Below, one piece after another: positions 49,599 through 58,242 of a stretch of 64,000 nucleotides of DNA. A program made the position numbers and the translations under genes. Source of the DNA: JADCCX01 sp031378805 (GTDB lineage Bacteria; Pseudomonadota; Alphaproteobacteria; Rhizobiales; Beijerinckiaceae); the NCBI GenBank assembly GCA_031378805.1, contig JANNEO010000029.1:31043-95042 (forward strand), written 5' to 3'. Each line of letters begins with the position of its first letter. Positions within the stretch are counted from its first letter, which is position 1. The notes under the pieces are model-generated. The model saw nothing but the letters and a program-made list of their open reading frames with translations. It was not told the DNA's origin and searched no databases.

Positions 49599-52313
49599 AT
49601 GACATCGCTCGACAGCTTCAAGTGCCGCAAGAAACTCAAGGTCGGCACGAAGACCTATCACTATTATTCGCTCAAGGATGCCGAGAAGAACGGCTTGCCG
49701 GGCATTTCGTCGTTGCCTTTCTCCATGAAGGTGCTGCTGGAGAACCTGCTGCGCCATGAGGACAACCGCTCTGTCACCAAGAAGGATATCGAATCATTCG
49801 TGGCCTGGCTGAAGAACAAGGGCACCAAGCAGGCCGAGATCGGCTTTCGGCCGGCCCGCGTGCTGATGCAGGATTTCACCGGCGTTCCCGCCGTGGTCGA
49901 TCTGGCCGCCATGCGCGATGGCATGAAGCTGCTGGGCGGCGACCCTGAGAAGATCAATCCGCTGGTGCCGGTTGATCTGGTCATCGACCATTCCGTGGTT
50001 GTCGATTTCTTCGGCACCGCCAAGTCGCTGGGCCAGAATGTCAAGCGCGAGTATGAGCAGAACCAGGAGCGCTACAAGTTCCTGAAATGGGGCCAGGGCG
50101 CCTTCAAGAATTTCCGCGTCGTGCCGCCAGGCACCGGCATCTGTCACCAGGTGAACCTCGAATACCTGGCGCAGACCGTGTGGACGAAAAAGGAAAAGGT
50201 GAAGGACAAGAAGGGCAAGACCTCGACTGTCGAGGTCGCCTATCCCGACACCGTGGTCGGCACCGATTCGCACACCACCATGATCAACGGTCTGGGCGTT
50301 CTGGGTTGGGGCGTGGGCGGCATCGAGGCCGAAGCCGCGATGCTGGGCCAGCCACAATCCATGCTGCTGCCGGAGGTGATCGGCTTCAAGGTCACGGGCA
50401 AACTGAAGGAAGGCATCACCGCCACCGATCTCGTGCTGGTCGTGGTGCAGATGCTGCGCAAAAAGGGCGTGGTATCGAAATTCGTGGAATTCTACGGCCC
50501 CGGCCTCAACAACATGACGCTGGCCGACCGTGCCACCATCGCCAACATGGGCCCTGAGTATGGCGCGACCTGCGGCTTCTTCCCGGTGGACGGCGAGACG
50601 CTCGCCTACCTCACCATGTCGGGTCGCAAGGATGCACGCATTGCACTGGTGGAAAAGTATTCCAAGGCACAGGGGCTCTATCGCACGGCGTCCTCGCCCG
50701 ATCCGGTATTCACCGACACGCTTGAGCTTGAACTGTCGACCGTAAAGCCGGCCATGGCTGGTCCGAAGCGTCCCGAGGGGCGTATCGATCTGGAATCCGT
50801 TGGCAAGGGCTTCGCCGCTGCCATGGAAAGCGATTACAAGAAAGCGGTCGAGATCAGCCGCCGCGTTAAAGTCGAAGGCAAGAACTTCGATCTCGGCCAT
50901 GGCGATGTCGTCATTGCAGCCATCACGTCCTGTACCAACACGTCCAACCCCAGCGTGCTGATCGGCGCAGGCCTGCTGGCCCGCAACGCTGCCGCAAAGG
51001 GCCTGAAGACCAAGCCGTGGGTGAAGACGTCGCTGGCACCTGGATCGCAGGTTGTGGCGGAGTATCTCGCCAATGCGGGCCTGCAGAAGGATCTCGACAA
51101 GCTCGGCTTCAACCTCGTCGGCTTCGGCTGCACGACGTGCATCGGCAATTCCGGACCGCTCAATCCGGAAATCTCGAAGGCGATCAACGACAATGGTCTG
51201 ATCGCCGCCGCCGTGCTCTCGGGCAACCGCAACTTCGAAGGCCGCGTTTCTCCAGATGCGCAAGCCAATTACCTCGCTTCGCCCCCGCTCGTTGTGGCGT
51301 ATGCGCTGGCTGGCACCGTGCAGATCGACCTGACGACGGAGCCGTTGGGCACCGGCCGCGATGGCAAGCCTGTCTACCTCAAGGACATCTGGCCGACCTC
51401 GAAGGAAATTCAGTCCTTCATCGCCAAGTTCGTGACCAAGAAATTGTTCAAGTCGAAATATGCCGACGTGTTCAAGGGTGATGCCAACTGGCAGAAGATC
51501 AAGACGAGCACCGGCCAGACGTACGCTTGGGACAACAGCTCGACGTATGTGCAGAACCCACCCTATTTCCAAGGGTTGAAACAGGCGGCGACCGCCGTCA
51601 GCGACATCTCGGGCGCACGCATCCTGGGCCTGCTGGGCGACAAGATCACCACCGACCACATCTCGCCCGCTGGTTCGATCAAGGCCGCCTCTCCTGCGGG
51701 CAAATACCTCATGGACAACAAGGTCGCGCCTGCCGACTTCAACCAGTACGGCACGCGGCGCGGCAACCACGAGGTGATGATGCGTGGCACCTTCGCCAAC
51801 ATCCGCCTGAGGAATCACATGATGGGTCCGAACGGCCGGGAGGGTGGCTTCACCATCCATTACCCGTCGAAGGAAGAGATGCCAATCTATGATGCCGCCA
51901 TGAGGTACCAGAAGGAGAAGACGCCTCTGGTGATCTTCGCGGGCATCGAATACGGCAATGGCTCGTCGCGCGATTGGGCAGCCAAGGGCACCAACTTGCT
52001 CGGCGTGAAGGCCGTGATCGCCCAGAGCTTCGAGCGCATCCATCGGTCCAACCTGGTCGGCATGGGCGTGGTGCCCTTCACGCTGGAAGAAGGCACGACC
52101 TGGCAGTCGCTCGGCCTGAAGGGCGACGAGAGCGTCTCGATCAAGGGGCTCGACAAGGTCAAGCCGCGCCAGAAGATGGAAGCCGAGGTCACCTTCGCGG
52201 ATGGCAAGGTGAAAAAGGTGCCGCTTCTGTGTCGTATCGATACACTCGACGAGATCGACTATTTCCGCAACGCAGGCATCCTGCACTATGTGCTGAGGGG
52301 GCTTGCGGCCTGA
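49599..52313 (+). CDS. acnA: Aconitate hydratase A
   Basis: The 904-residue enzyme is AcnA/IRP type. Landmarks are GVPAVVDLAAMRDG, VDLVIDHSVVVDFFG, VGTDSHTTMINGLGVLGWGVGGIEAEAAMLGQ, the Fe-S Cys in ITSCTNTSNPSV and GFGCTTCIGNSGPL, TTDHISPAGSI and FAGIEYGNGSSRDWAAKG in the swivel domain. It converts citrate to isocitrate in the TCA cycle. ATG 49599 is preceded by AGGA; the earlier in-frame codon at 49563 lies in the leader. The 222-nt upstream region is shared with divergent ccmA and is GC-rich in its second half. Confidence 0.96.
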   Translation: MTSLDSFKCRKKLKVGTKTYHYYSLKDAEKNGLPGISSLPFSMKVLLENLLRHEDNRSVTKKDIESFVAWLKNKGTKQAEIGFRPARVLMQDFTGVPAVVDLAAMRDGMKLLGGDPEKINPLVPVDLVIDHSVVVDFFGTAKSLGQNVKREYEQNQERYKFLKWGQGAFKNFRVVPPGTGICHQVNLEYLAQTVWTKKEKVKDKKGKTSTVEVAYPDTVVGTDSHTTMINGLGVLGWGVGGIEAEAAMLGQPQSMLLPEVIGFKVTGKLKEGITATDLVLVVVQMLRKKGVVSKFVEFYGPGLNNMTLADRATIANMGPEYGATCGFFPVDGETLAYLTMSGRKDARIALVEKYSKAQGLYRTASSPDPVFTDTLELELSTVKPAMAGPKRPEGRIDLESVGKGFAAAMESDYKKAVEISRRVKVEGKNFDLGHGDVVIAAITSCTNTSNPSVLIGAGLLARNAAAKGLKTKPWVKTSLAPGSQVVAEYLANAGLQKDLDKLGFNLVGFGCTTCIGNSGPLNPEISKAINDNGLIAAAVLSGNRNFEGRVSPDAQANYLASPPLVVAYALAGTVQIDLTTEPLGTGRDGKPVYLKDIWPTSKEIQSFIAKFVTKKLFKSKYADVFKGDANWQKIKTSTGQTYAWDNSSTYVQNPPYFQGLKQAATAVSDISGARILGLLGDKITTDHISPAGSIKAASPAGKYLMDNKVAPADFNQYGTRRGNHEVMMRGTFANIRLRNHMMGPNGREGGFTIHYPSKEEMPIYDAAMRYQKEKTPLVIFAGIEYGNGSSRDWAAKGTNLLGVKAVIAQSFERIHRSNLVGMGVVPFTLEEGTTWQSLGLKGDESVSIKGLDKVKPRQKMEAEVTFADGKVKKVPLLCRIDTLDEIDYFRNAGILHYVLRGLAA

Positions 52314-52335
52314 TTTGCACATAAACTGTCAGAAA

Positions 52336-52366
52336 ACAGGGGTTGGAGGCACTCTCCAACCCCTGT
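52336..52366 (+). terminator. Strong hairpin after acnA
   Basis: Perfect 13-bp arms ACAGGGGTTGGAG (52336-52348) and CTCCAACCCCTGT (52354-52366) enclose a 5-nt loop, 23 nt after the acnA stop. No T-run follows, so it may protect the mRNA 3' end or act with Rho. Confidence 0.7.
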
Positions 52367-52753
52367 CTCATGATAATTTGACGCGAATTTGATGCATTTT
52401 CTGTCCGCCAAACTGCCCCCGCGTTAACCTTCGTTACGCACGGAACTGACGAAGCCTTTGATTTTGGGGGAAATTTGTGGTAACACTTTCTTCACGATCA
52501 AGGTTCGAACCGTAAGGCAGCCGTTTCGGCGAAGTGACAGGCCGGACAATCCGCATCCATCTGATACGCCTTGCAGCCTTCCTGCATTGCAACAGACTTT
52601 TGCGTCTTTCTTGCAGCGATCCCTTGCTTGGTCTTTCTGTGCGGCATTGACCTTACAGAAGGGCTTCATTGCAGGGACACCCCGTCCCTGCCGACTCTTT
52701 GTGTGTCTTTGCCGGATGATCCGGCAAATGTGCGATACGATACGAGGACAAGA
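52367..52753 (+). promoter_or_regulatory. Long leader region of carD with two hairpins
   Basis: This is the longest gene-free stretch in the window apart from the flanking hairpin. No coding frame in it looks real. It contains a hairpin with 8-bp arms GCAGGGAC/GTCCCTGC (52671-52691) and a perfect inverted repeat with 10-bp arms TTTGCCGGAT/ATCCGGCAAA around one G (52708-52728), which ends 25 nt before the carD ATG. A GAGGA lies just upstream of the start. The promoter position is not clear. Confidence 0.6.
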
Positions 52754-53338
52754 ATGAGCGCGAAAAAAGCGGGTCAGCAGCGTCTGGGTTTCAAAACCGG
52801 AGAGTTCATCATCTATCCCGCCCACGGGCTGGGAAAAATCATTTCCATCGAAGAGCAAGAGATTGCCGGATTCAAGCTGGAGCTGTTTGTCGTTTCTTTC
52901 CTGAAGGAAAAGATGACGCTGCGCGTCCCCACCGCGAAGATCGCCCAGGTTGGGATGCGCAAACTGTCCGATGCCGCCACCCTCGCCAACGCGCTCGACG
53001 TGTTGACGGGTCGTGCCCGCATCAAGCGCACGATGTGGAGCCGCCGCGCCCAGGAATACGAGGCAAAGATCAACTCGGGCGACATCATCGCGGTGTCGGA
53101 AGTCGTGCGCGACCTCTATCGGTCGGAGGCACAGCCGGAGCAGTCCTATTCGGAGCGCCAGCTTTATGAAGCCGCACTCGAGCGTCTGATGAGCGAGATC
53201 GCTGCTGTCGACGAGATCACGGATACAGAGGCTCTCAAGAAGATCGAGACCAGCCTCGCCAAGAACCCGCGCCGCGCCAAGGCCGCATCGGATGCCGCGC
53301 AGGAAGACGAAGATACGGAAGAGGCGGAAGCCGCCTGA
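52754..53338 (+). CDS. carD: CarD-family transcriptional regulator
   Basis: The 194-residue protein has the CarD N-terminal RNA-polymerase-interaction domain (FKTGEFIIYPAHGLGKIISIEEQEIAGFKLELFVV region, residues 12-45, then KMTLRVPTAKIAQVGMRKL) and a helical DNA-binding C-terminal domain (about 75-165) with ARIKRTMWSRRAQEYEAKI and GDIIAVSEVVRDLYR. The last 25 residues are acidic and low-complexity. CarD binds RNA polymerase beta and stabilises open complexes at many promoters. It is monocistronic with its own strong terminator. Confidence 0.95.
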   Translation: MSAKKAGQQRLGFKTGEFIIYPAHGLGKIISIEEQEIAGFKLELFVVSFLKEKMTLRVPTAKIAQVGMRKLSDAATLANALDVLTGRARIKRTMWSRRAQEYEAKINSGDIIAVSEVVRDLYRSEAQPEQSYSERQLYEAALERLMSEIAAVDEITDTEALKKIETSLAKNPRRAKAASDAAQEDEDTEEAEAA

Positions 53339-53372
53339 CCTATCCTCTAGCCGCAAGGCCAGAACTGAAAAA

Positions 53373-53396
53373 CCCGGCCAAATGGCCGGGTTTTTT
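53373..53396 (+). terminator. Rho-independent terminator of carD
   Basis: CCCGGCC (53373-53379) pairs with GGCCGGG (53384-53390) around AAAT, followed by six T. Confidence 0.93.
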
Positions 53397-53420
53397 GGGT
53401 CACGCAACACGCAAGGATAA

Positions 53421-53849
53421 TCAGGCGCCTGTGTCAGCTTTCAGGCCCGCAGCCTCGATACCGGCCACGGCTGCAAGTTCGTCGTTGTCCGAGGTATCGC
53501 CCGACACGCCGACAGCGCCGAGCAGCACTCCCTTGGGATCGCGGATGAGCACCCCGCCCGCCACGGGAATGAGCGAGCCGCCGACGACATGACTCACGGC
53601 CGCCACGAAGTTGGGCCTTTCCGCCGCCATCTTGCCGATCATGCGAGAGGACACACCGAGGGCTACGGCCCCGTCGGCCTTGCCGCGCGCAATCTTCTCG
53701 CGCTTCAGGCTGGAGCCATCTTCAGCCGCAAAGGCGACCAAGGCGCCACGGGCATCAATCACGGCCACCGCTAGCGGTTTCATGCCCTTGTCGCGCGCGA
53801 GTTCGAGCGCGGTCTTGACGATTTTCTGTGCAGACCGGAGCTTCAGCAT
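53421..53849 (-). CDS. GlcG/HbpS-family (heme-degrading/binding-like) protein
   Basis: A 142-residue protein of the GlcG/HbpS family: MLKLRSAQKIVKTALELARDKGMKPLAVAVIDARGALVAF-type start (first 40 residues), VVGGSLIPVAGGVLIRD, and GAVGVSGDTSDNDELAAVAGIEA at the end. Family members include the heme-binding HbpS and small proteins of glycolate or cobalamin loci; many have no known role. ATG 53849 gives the family N-terminus. Divergent from the HutD gene. Confidence 0.85.
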   Translation of the reverse strand: MLKLRSAQKIVKTALELARDKGMKPLAVAVIDARGALVAFAAEDGSSLKREKIARGKADGAVALGVSSRMIGKMAAERPNFVAAVSHVVGGSLIPVAGGVLIRDPKGVLLGAVGVSGDTSDNDELAAVAGIEAAGLKADTGA

Positions 53850-53957
53850 GGGGTGGTACCTTTCGTGTAAGAAGAACAGCCCGCCTCCATAGTCTGGAGT
53901 GCCTTGAAGACCAAGGCGCTGACTGCAATAAACACTCTTGCCCGAGGGGAAAACGCC

Positions 53958-54539
53958 ATGCGCATCATCCGTGCCGCCCAGCACAAGACGGTGCCCTGGA
54001 AGAATGGTGGCGGGACGGCAACAGCCATCGCCGAGCATCCCCCTGGAGCCGGTTTCGACAGCTTCGACTGGCGACTGTCAGGTGCCCATGTGGGGCGAGA
54101 CGGGCCGTTTTCTCTGTTTCCGCATGTCGACCGGACGATGTTCATCCTGCGGGGCAAGGCGCTTCATCTACACGGCCTAGGGAGCGCACCCGTTGTCCTG
54201 ACCCCGTCGAGTGCTCCCTTTCGATTCCCCGGCGATGTCGCCGTGTCTGCAACGCTGCCTGATGGACCCATCGATGATCTCAACATCATGACGGATCGAC
54301 GGCGCTTCAGCCACAAGGCGCAGAGGCTTGTCGAGGGACATCACCCGCTCATTGTGAATGACACGGTGCTGATCTTCGCCGAAGCCGGCCCTGTGATCGT
54401 CGTGTGCGATGATCAGCGGGCGCAACTCGTGACATGGGATTGTATCGTCGCCGAAAGCGCGATGGATGTTCTCGTCGACGCAGGCGCGGTGGCCATCGCC
54501 ATCACCTTCACGCCGTTGGAAGACGGTCAATCGGGCTGA
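53958..54539 (+). CDS. HutD/Ves family cupin protein
   Basis: The 193-residue protein begins MRIIRAAQHKTVPWKNGGGTA, which is the HutD/Ves N-terminus, followed by FDWRLSGAHVGRDGPFSLFPHVDRTMFIL and GPIDDLNIMTDRR. This double-stranded beta-helix family occurs in histidine-utilisation loci or as the cold-linked Ves protein; its molecular role is not settled. No hut genes are nearby. ATG 53958 has GAGGGG upstream. Confidence 0.88.
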   Translation: MRIIRAAQHKTVPWKNGGGTATAIAEHPPGAGFDSFDWRLSGAHVGRDGPFSLFPHVDRTMFILRGKALHLHGLGSAPVVLTPSSAPFRFPGDVAVSATLPDGPIDDLNIMTDRRRFSHKAQRLVEGHHPLIVNDTVLIFAEAGPVIVVCDDQRAQLVTWDCIVAESAMDVLVDAGAVAIAITFTPLEDGQSG

Positions 54540-54544
54540 GGGCT

Positions 54545-55486
54545 TCAGCCCCCGCGGTCTTCCGCCGCCGTCACGAAACGGGCGATCTTCTGCATCGTCG
54601 CTCGGTCAGACAGAAGCGGTGCATGACCCTCTCCGACCACCACATACGATTCGCAGAACGGATGCCGTCGCGCCATCTCGGCTTGCGTGTCTTGCGAGAA
54701 CAAATCAGAGTTCTCACCCCGGATGGACAGAACCGGCACACCCTTCAAACCATCGAAGTAGGGCCACAGCACCGGCAGGGGCTGCTCGAGATCGTAGACC
54801 TCCAGGCTTTTCGTCAGCATCGGGTCGTAATCCGGTACAAGGCCCTGCGGGCTTTCCTTGAAGGTTCGGCGGGCGAAATTCAGCCAGTCCGCATCGTTCA
54901 GGCGTGTGAAATGCTGGTCACCAATTCGCTTCAGGATAAGCACCGCCTCGGCATAATCCTTCGGTTTTGGCAGTTTGCCGACATAGCCCTTGATGCGGGC
55001 GAGGCCCTTGCCGTCGATCACGCCGCCAATGTCATTGAGCACGGCTCCCCTGATGCAGGCCGGTCGCACGGCGGAAAGACCCATGGTGATGATGCCGCCA
55101 CGCGACGTGCCGATGAAGATGGCGGCATGGATGCCGACAGCGGTGAGCACATCCTGCACATCCTGCATTTCCACCCGGACATCGTAGTTGGCTGGGTTGC
55201 GGTCAAAATCAGAGCGGCCTCGTCCACGGTAGTCCATGGCGAGCACGGGCCTTGGCCGGTTCCTGTGGGTCGAGAGAAAGGCCGCAACCTCGTGGAAATC
55301 CGCACTCGTGCGGGCCAGGCCGGGCAGGCAGACCACGGGAAGCCGTGGCAGATGGGCTGAGCCGTAGAAGCGGTTGTGCAGGCGCAGGCCATCCTGGCTG
55401 CGACACCAGAAGCTCTCCCAGAGCACCCCCTCTCCCTCCTGCTGAGGAGGCAAAGCCGCGACGACGCTGGCGCTATATCCATCCAT
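54545..55486 (-). CDS. Alpha/beta hydrolase
   Basis: The 313-residue protein is an alpha/beta hydrolase: LPVVCLPGLARTSADFHEVA (oxyanion region), DYRGRGRSDFDRNP, the nucleophile elbow GTSRGGI (Ser at about residue 128), and the catalytic His in VGEGHAPLL near the end. It could be an esterase or enol-lactone hydrolase. PcaD-type 3-oxoadipate enol-lactonases are shorter and lack the YDVRVEMQDVQDVLTAVG block, so I do not assign it to the pca pathway. Converges on the HutD gene with a 5-nt gap. Confidence 0.85.
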   Translation of the reverse strand: MDGYSASVVAALPPQQEGEGVLWESFWCRSQDGLRLHNRFYGSAHLPRLPVVCLPGLARTSADFHEVAAFLSTHRNRPRPVLAMDYRGRGRSDFDRNPANYDVRVEMQDVQDVLTAVGIHAAIFIGTSRGGIITMGLSAVRPACIRGAVLNDIGGVIDGKGLARIKGYVGKLPKPKDYAEAVLILKRIGDQHFTRLNDADWLNFARRTFKESPQGLVPDYDPMLTKSLEVYDLEQPLPVLWPYFDGLKGVPVLSIRGENSDLFSQDTQAEMARRHPFCESYVVVGEGHAPLLSDRATMQKIARFVTAAEDRGG

Positions 55487-55584
55487 TGTGGTCTTTCCCT
55501 TGGACACACCTAGCCTTTCCCAGTTTTTCCTGCCTCCGGCAAGGGACTGGCCCAGGCGCAGCCTACGCAATGCAGTAAGGGCAA

Positions 55585-57405
55585 TCAGGGGCGCGATACC
55601 GCCCAATCCCTGGCGGCACCAAAGTCCCGGACAAGCCGATCCATGGTGCCCGGATCGAAGGACAGCCGACGGAGATAGGCCGCGGGATCGGCGACAATAC
55701 CGGGATGCAGCGCCTGCATACGGACAAGAGCGGCCTTACCCCCACTTTCATCGAAACTCTGGCGGGCCACCATGACCAGCGCCATCATCGCCAAAGGATA
55801 ATCGTTGCCGCTGAGAGCGCTGGCAATAGGCCCGGACTGGTCGATGCGGCCGAGCAGGTAATAGGCCGCCGCGCGAAATGTGACGGCCCATATGGGCGGA
55901 GCTGGATTGAGTTCCAGCGCCTGCTGCAACATGCCAAGGCCCTTTTCGTAGTGACCGGACTGCACATGCCGCGCACCGACATCGGCCAGGATTTCGGTAT
56001 CGAAAGGATTGAGCGCCATGGCCTCGCCTGCCGCCCGCCAGGCACTTTCCATCTCGCCTCGGGCGAAATGCACGGCAAGCAGGGCTTGCTGCGAGCGGGC
56101 GCTGGCAGGGGCAAGTGCTGCGGCACGCCTGGCGCTTTCGAGGGCGCGGTCCAGTGGCTTGCCGGGAAGCGGGTTGTAGCCCTGACGGTACTCCTCGAGA
56201 TGCAGGTACGAAAGTTGCGCACGCAAGCTCGCTATGGTCGGGAAGTCCTTGATTCGCTGAGTCAGGCAATCCCGGGCAAGAGCATGAGCCTGCACGTCAT
56301 TGCTGCGCCAATAATCGAACCCAGAAACGATGCAGCCATAAGGATTGTTGCGAGCAGGTCCGGATGCCAACCTGCTGCGCACATGAGCCTGGATGACGCC
56401 GTAGGGTTGCGCAACTGCCGTAGCGACGGCGCGCACGATGCCTGTTCGGGCGGCATCGCCTTCCGGGCCTGCCGCGACGGGATCAAACTCCCGCGACCAC
56501 AGCATCGCCTGGTCAGCCTGGTCCACCAGGCGGGCATTGAAGCGCACGGTTTGATGTGCGGCGGCGACAGCGCTGATGCGCAAGGTCATCACGCTGCCGG
56601 CTTGCGAGAGGGCAGACCGAGGTGCGGATGACACCATGTCGGCCAGATCGTGGACGATGACGATATCGTCAAACCGCGCCACCGCATCGCGCGTGCGTTG
56701 AACAAGCCCTTGCAGATCGGAGGAAGCCGAACCGTCCGCTTCCACGATGAGAGAGGGTGCAAACCGCTCGAATGGCTGTGTCCGTCCGTCATCGATCCGA
56801 GAGGCAGAACGCTGGCGACCAAGATACAGCCCGGCAGCGATCAGGCTGCTGATCCCGATGGCGGCCAGCCCCAGCACGGCCATGCGCATGAATCGACCCT
56901 GCTGCCCCGGTGCCCGAAACAACGCTGCAATCCGGATTTCGGGTGCAGACGCCAGGCTGCGACGTCGAAGCTTTGCCTGCCCTTCAGTGACGGGATTGAC
57001 CCCAACGCGCTCTGCCCGTTGCCGCGTCACGAAGCGCGGCGCATAGGCTCCCTTTTCAAGCATGATCATGACCGGTTCGTCCGGAAAAGCCTCCGCATAT
57101 TCCGCCATCGCCTGGCGGAGGCGACCAGCCTGGACCCGGACGATCGGATCGGTCTGCGGATCGAAACTCTCCGGACGGTTGAGGGCAAGCGTCGCTATCG
57201 AATATCCCTTCAACTCACCGCCACGCCCGCTCAACGTCTCTTCGACGATGAACTTGAGAAACGATGCGAGCTGCGGGGAATCGCTGAACTGCGGTGCAGA
57301 CAGCATGTTGCCAAGGCACGCTCGGACTGCCTCTTCTGCGGGGGCACCAGAAGCGCCGCCAGTTGCGGGGTCAACGTTCACTCTGATCCCCTCAGTGATC
57401 CGCAT
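55585..57405 (-). CDS. Winged-helix/transmembrane/TPR protein, CadC-like regulator or cyclase-related
   Basis: A 606-residue protein in three parts. Residues about 20-125 form a domain often found in front of TPR or cyclase-like proteins (SPQLASFLKFIVEETL, GRGGELKGYSIA, FDPQTDPIVRVQAGRLRQAM), probably DNA- or RNA-polymerase-linked. One membrane helix follows at about 175-195 (MAVLGLAAIGISSLIAAGLYLG). The C-terminal part has a TolB-like segment and several TPR units (about 360-560), placed outside the cytoplasm if the N-terminus is inside. A signal-transducing role is likely but unproven. The start is uncertain: ATG 57405 or 57441, or further upstream to 57504. Confidence 0.75.
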   Translation of the reverse strand: MRITEGIRVNVDPATGGASGAPAEEAVRACLGNMLSAPQFSDSPQLASFLKFIVEETLSGRGGELKGYSIATLALNRPESFDPQTDPIVRVQAGRLRQAMAEYAEAFPDEPVMIMLEKGAYAPRFVTRQRAERVGVNPVTEGQAKLRRRSLASAPEIRIAALFRAPGQQGRFMRMAVLGLAAIGISSLIAAGLYLGRQRSASRIDDGRTQPFERFAPSLIVEADGSASSDLQGLVQRTRDAVARFDDIVIVHDLADMVSSAPRSALSQAGSVMTLRISAVAAAHQTVRFNARLVDQADQAMLWSREFDPVAAGPEGDAARTGIVRAVATAVAQPYGVIQAHVRSRLASGPARNNPYGCIVSGFDYWRSNDVQAHALARDCLTQRIKDFPTIASLRAQLSYLHLEEYRQGYNPLPGKPLDRALESARRAAALAPASARSQQALLAVHFARGEMESAWRAAGEAMALNPFDTEILADVGARHVQSGHYEKGLGMLQQALELNPAPPIWAVTFRAAAYYLLGRIDQSGPIASALSGNDYPLAMMALVMVARQSFDESGGKAALVRMQALHPGIVADPAAYLRRLSFDPGTMDRLVRDFGAARDWAVSRP

Positions 57406-57728
57406 CAATCCTAGAGCATGATGGCGTATGTCGAAAGCCATGCAAAAGAAAGCCATTGAGGCATGTGGAAAGACAGCCAGCATCCGCAATCCAGCGGTGA
57501 CCAAGACCGTGCTTCACGAGGGACTAACATATTGTTTCAATGAATATTTCTTCATGTAACCGTAACCTGGCGCCTGGTAGCGCCGCGTAACTTCCGCACC
57601 ATTTTGTCTCGTGAGATGTCACCATCAATTCTCAGGGCATCCCAGCACGCGGGGCAACGCCAACCATTATCGCCCCAGCCTTCCGGCCTGAACCGGAATG
57701 TCTGACTCACTTCAGCTGGAGCAGCGCC
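57406..57728. other. Intergenic region with no convincing gene
   Basis: About 320 nt between the TPR protein and a small hypothetical gene. It is AT-richer around 57525-57560 and probably holds the TPR gene's promoter. One doubtful small frame on the minus strand is listed separately. No tRNA, hairpin terminator or repeat is evident. Confidence 0.5.
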
Positions 57729-57737
57729 ATGCCACAT
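57552..57737 (-). CDS. Doubtful small Trp/Cys-rich protein
   Basis: A 61-residue frame, or 52 from a GTG at 57710, with the segment EGWGDNGWRCPACWDALR, containing a CPxC pair and four Trp. The composition looks more protein-like than random, but the third-codon GC bias is weak and no ribosome-binding site stands out. It overlaps the next plus-strand gene start by 9 nt. Confidence 0.25.
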   Translation of the reverse strand: MWHGAAPAEVSQTFRFRPEGWGDNGWRCPACWDALRIDGDISRDKMVRKLRGATRRQVTVT

Positions 57738-58052
57738 ACTGAAATACCCTCGACTGATTTGACGAGTGATGAGGTGGCAGCCTCGCTAACAAAGCATCAG
57801 CCGCTATCCGGCAACACCCCCAGCCAAGCGAAGGCTCCGACCGTTGAAGAGCAGCTTGCACAGGTGATAGGAGCCGCGCGAGACGTGGCCGTGGTCGCCG
57901 AAGAGCTGCTGCGTGAATTCGTGGCGCTTGAAGCGTCTGCTGGGTCTGGAGTGGTCCGAAGCGTGCCCCATGCCGTGATCCTGGCACCGCGACTGCTGGC
58001 GGCGACACAGCAACAGCTGACTTCGCTTCTGGCCATGATGAAGACGATCTGA
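57729..58052 (+). CDS. Small hypothetical protein
   Basis: A 107-residue protein that I do not recognise. Residues 1-38 are polar and Ser/Thr/Pro-rich; residues 38-107 are predicted helical (EEQLAQVIGAARDVAVVAEELLREFVAL and RLLAATQQQLTSLLAMM). No signal peptide, Cys or catalytic motif. It has GGAG 7 nt before the ATG and its own strong terminator, which supports a real gene. Confidence 0.65.
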   Translation: MPHTEIPSTDLTSDEVAASLTKHQPLSGNTPSQAKAPTVEEQLAQVIGAARDVAVVAEELLREFVALEASAGSGVVRSVPHAVILAPRLLAATQQQLTSLLAMMKTI

Positions 58053-58104
58053 GGTCGCGTTCACATTACACGAAACAACAAGAACACCATGGACTGCACA
58101 GACT

Positions 58105-58138
58105 GGCACCCAGCCCCCGATGGGTGCCTTTCTTTTTT
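58105..58138 (+). terminator. Rho-independent terminator after the small hypothetical gene
   Basis: GGCACCCA (58105-58112) pairs with TGGGTGCC (58121-58128), loop 8 nt, followed by TTTCTTTTTT. Confidence 0.9.
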
Positions 58139-58242
58139 CACAGGATTGCCTGTTGCGTTCACGCACGTGACACTGGAAAGTTCCTGATGAGCATCTGACG
58201 GCGAAGGTCGGTGGCAGATTCTCCAAGGCCAGAGGATTTGCG

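Noticed and set aside
49794..52322. 842-codon open frame antisense to acnA
   Set aside because: It is the mirror of a highly expressed, strongly codon-biased gene; the translation is His/Asp/Arg/Gln-rich with no domain.
54545..55486. Alpha/beta hydrolase as PcaD (3-oxoadipate enol-lactonase)
   Set aside because: It is longer than PcaD, lacks its typical blocks, and lies 13 kb from the pca operon among unrelated genes.
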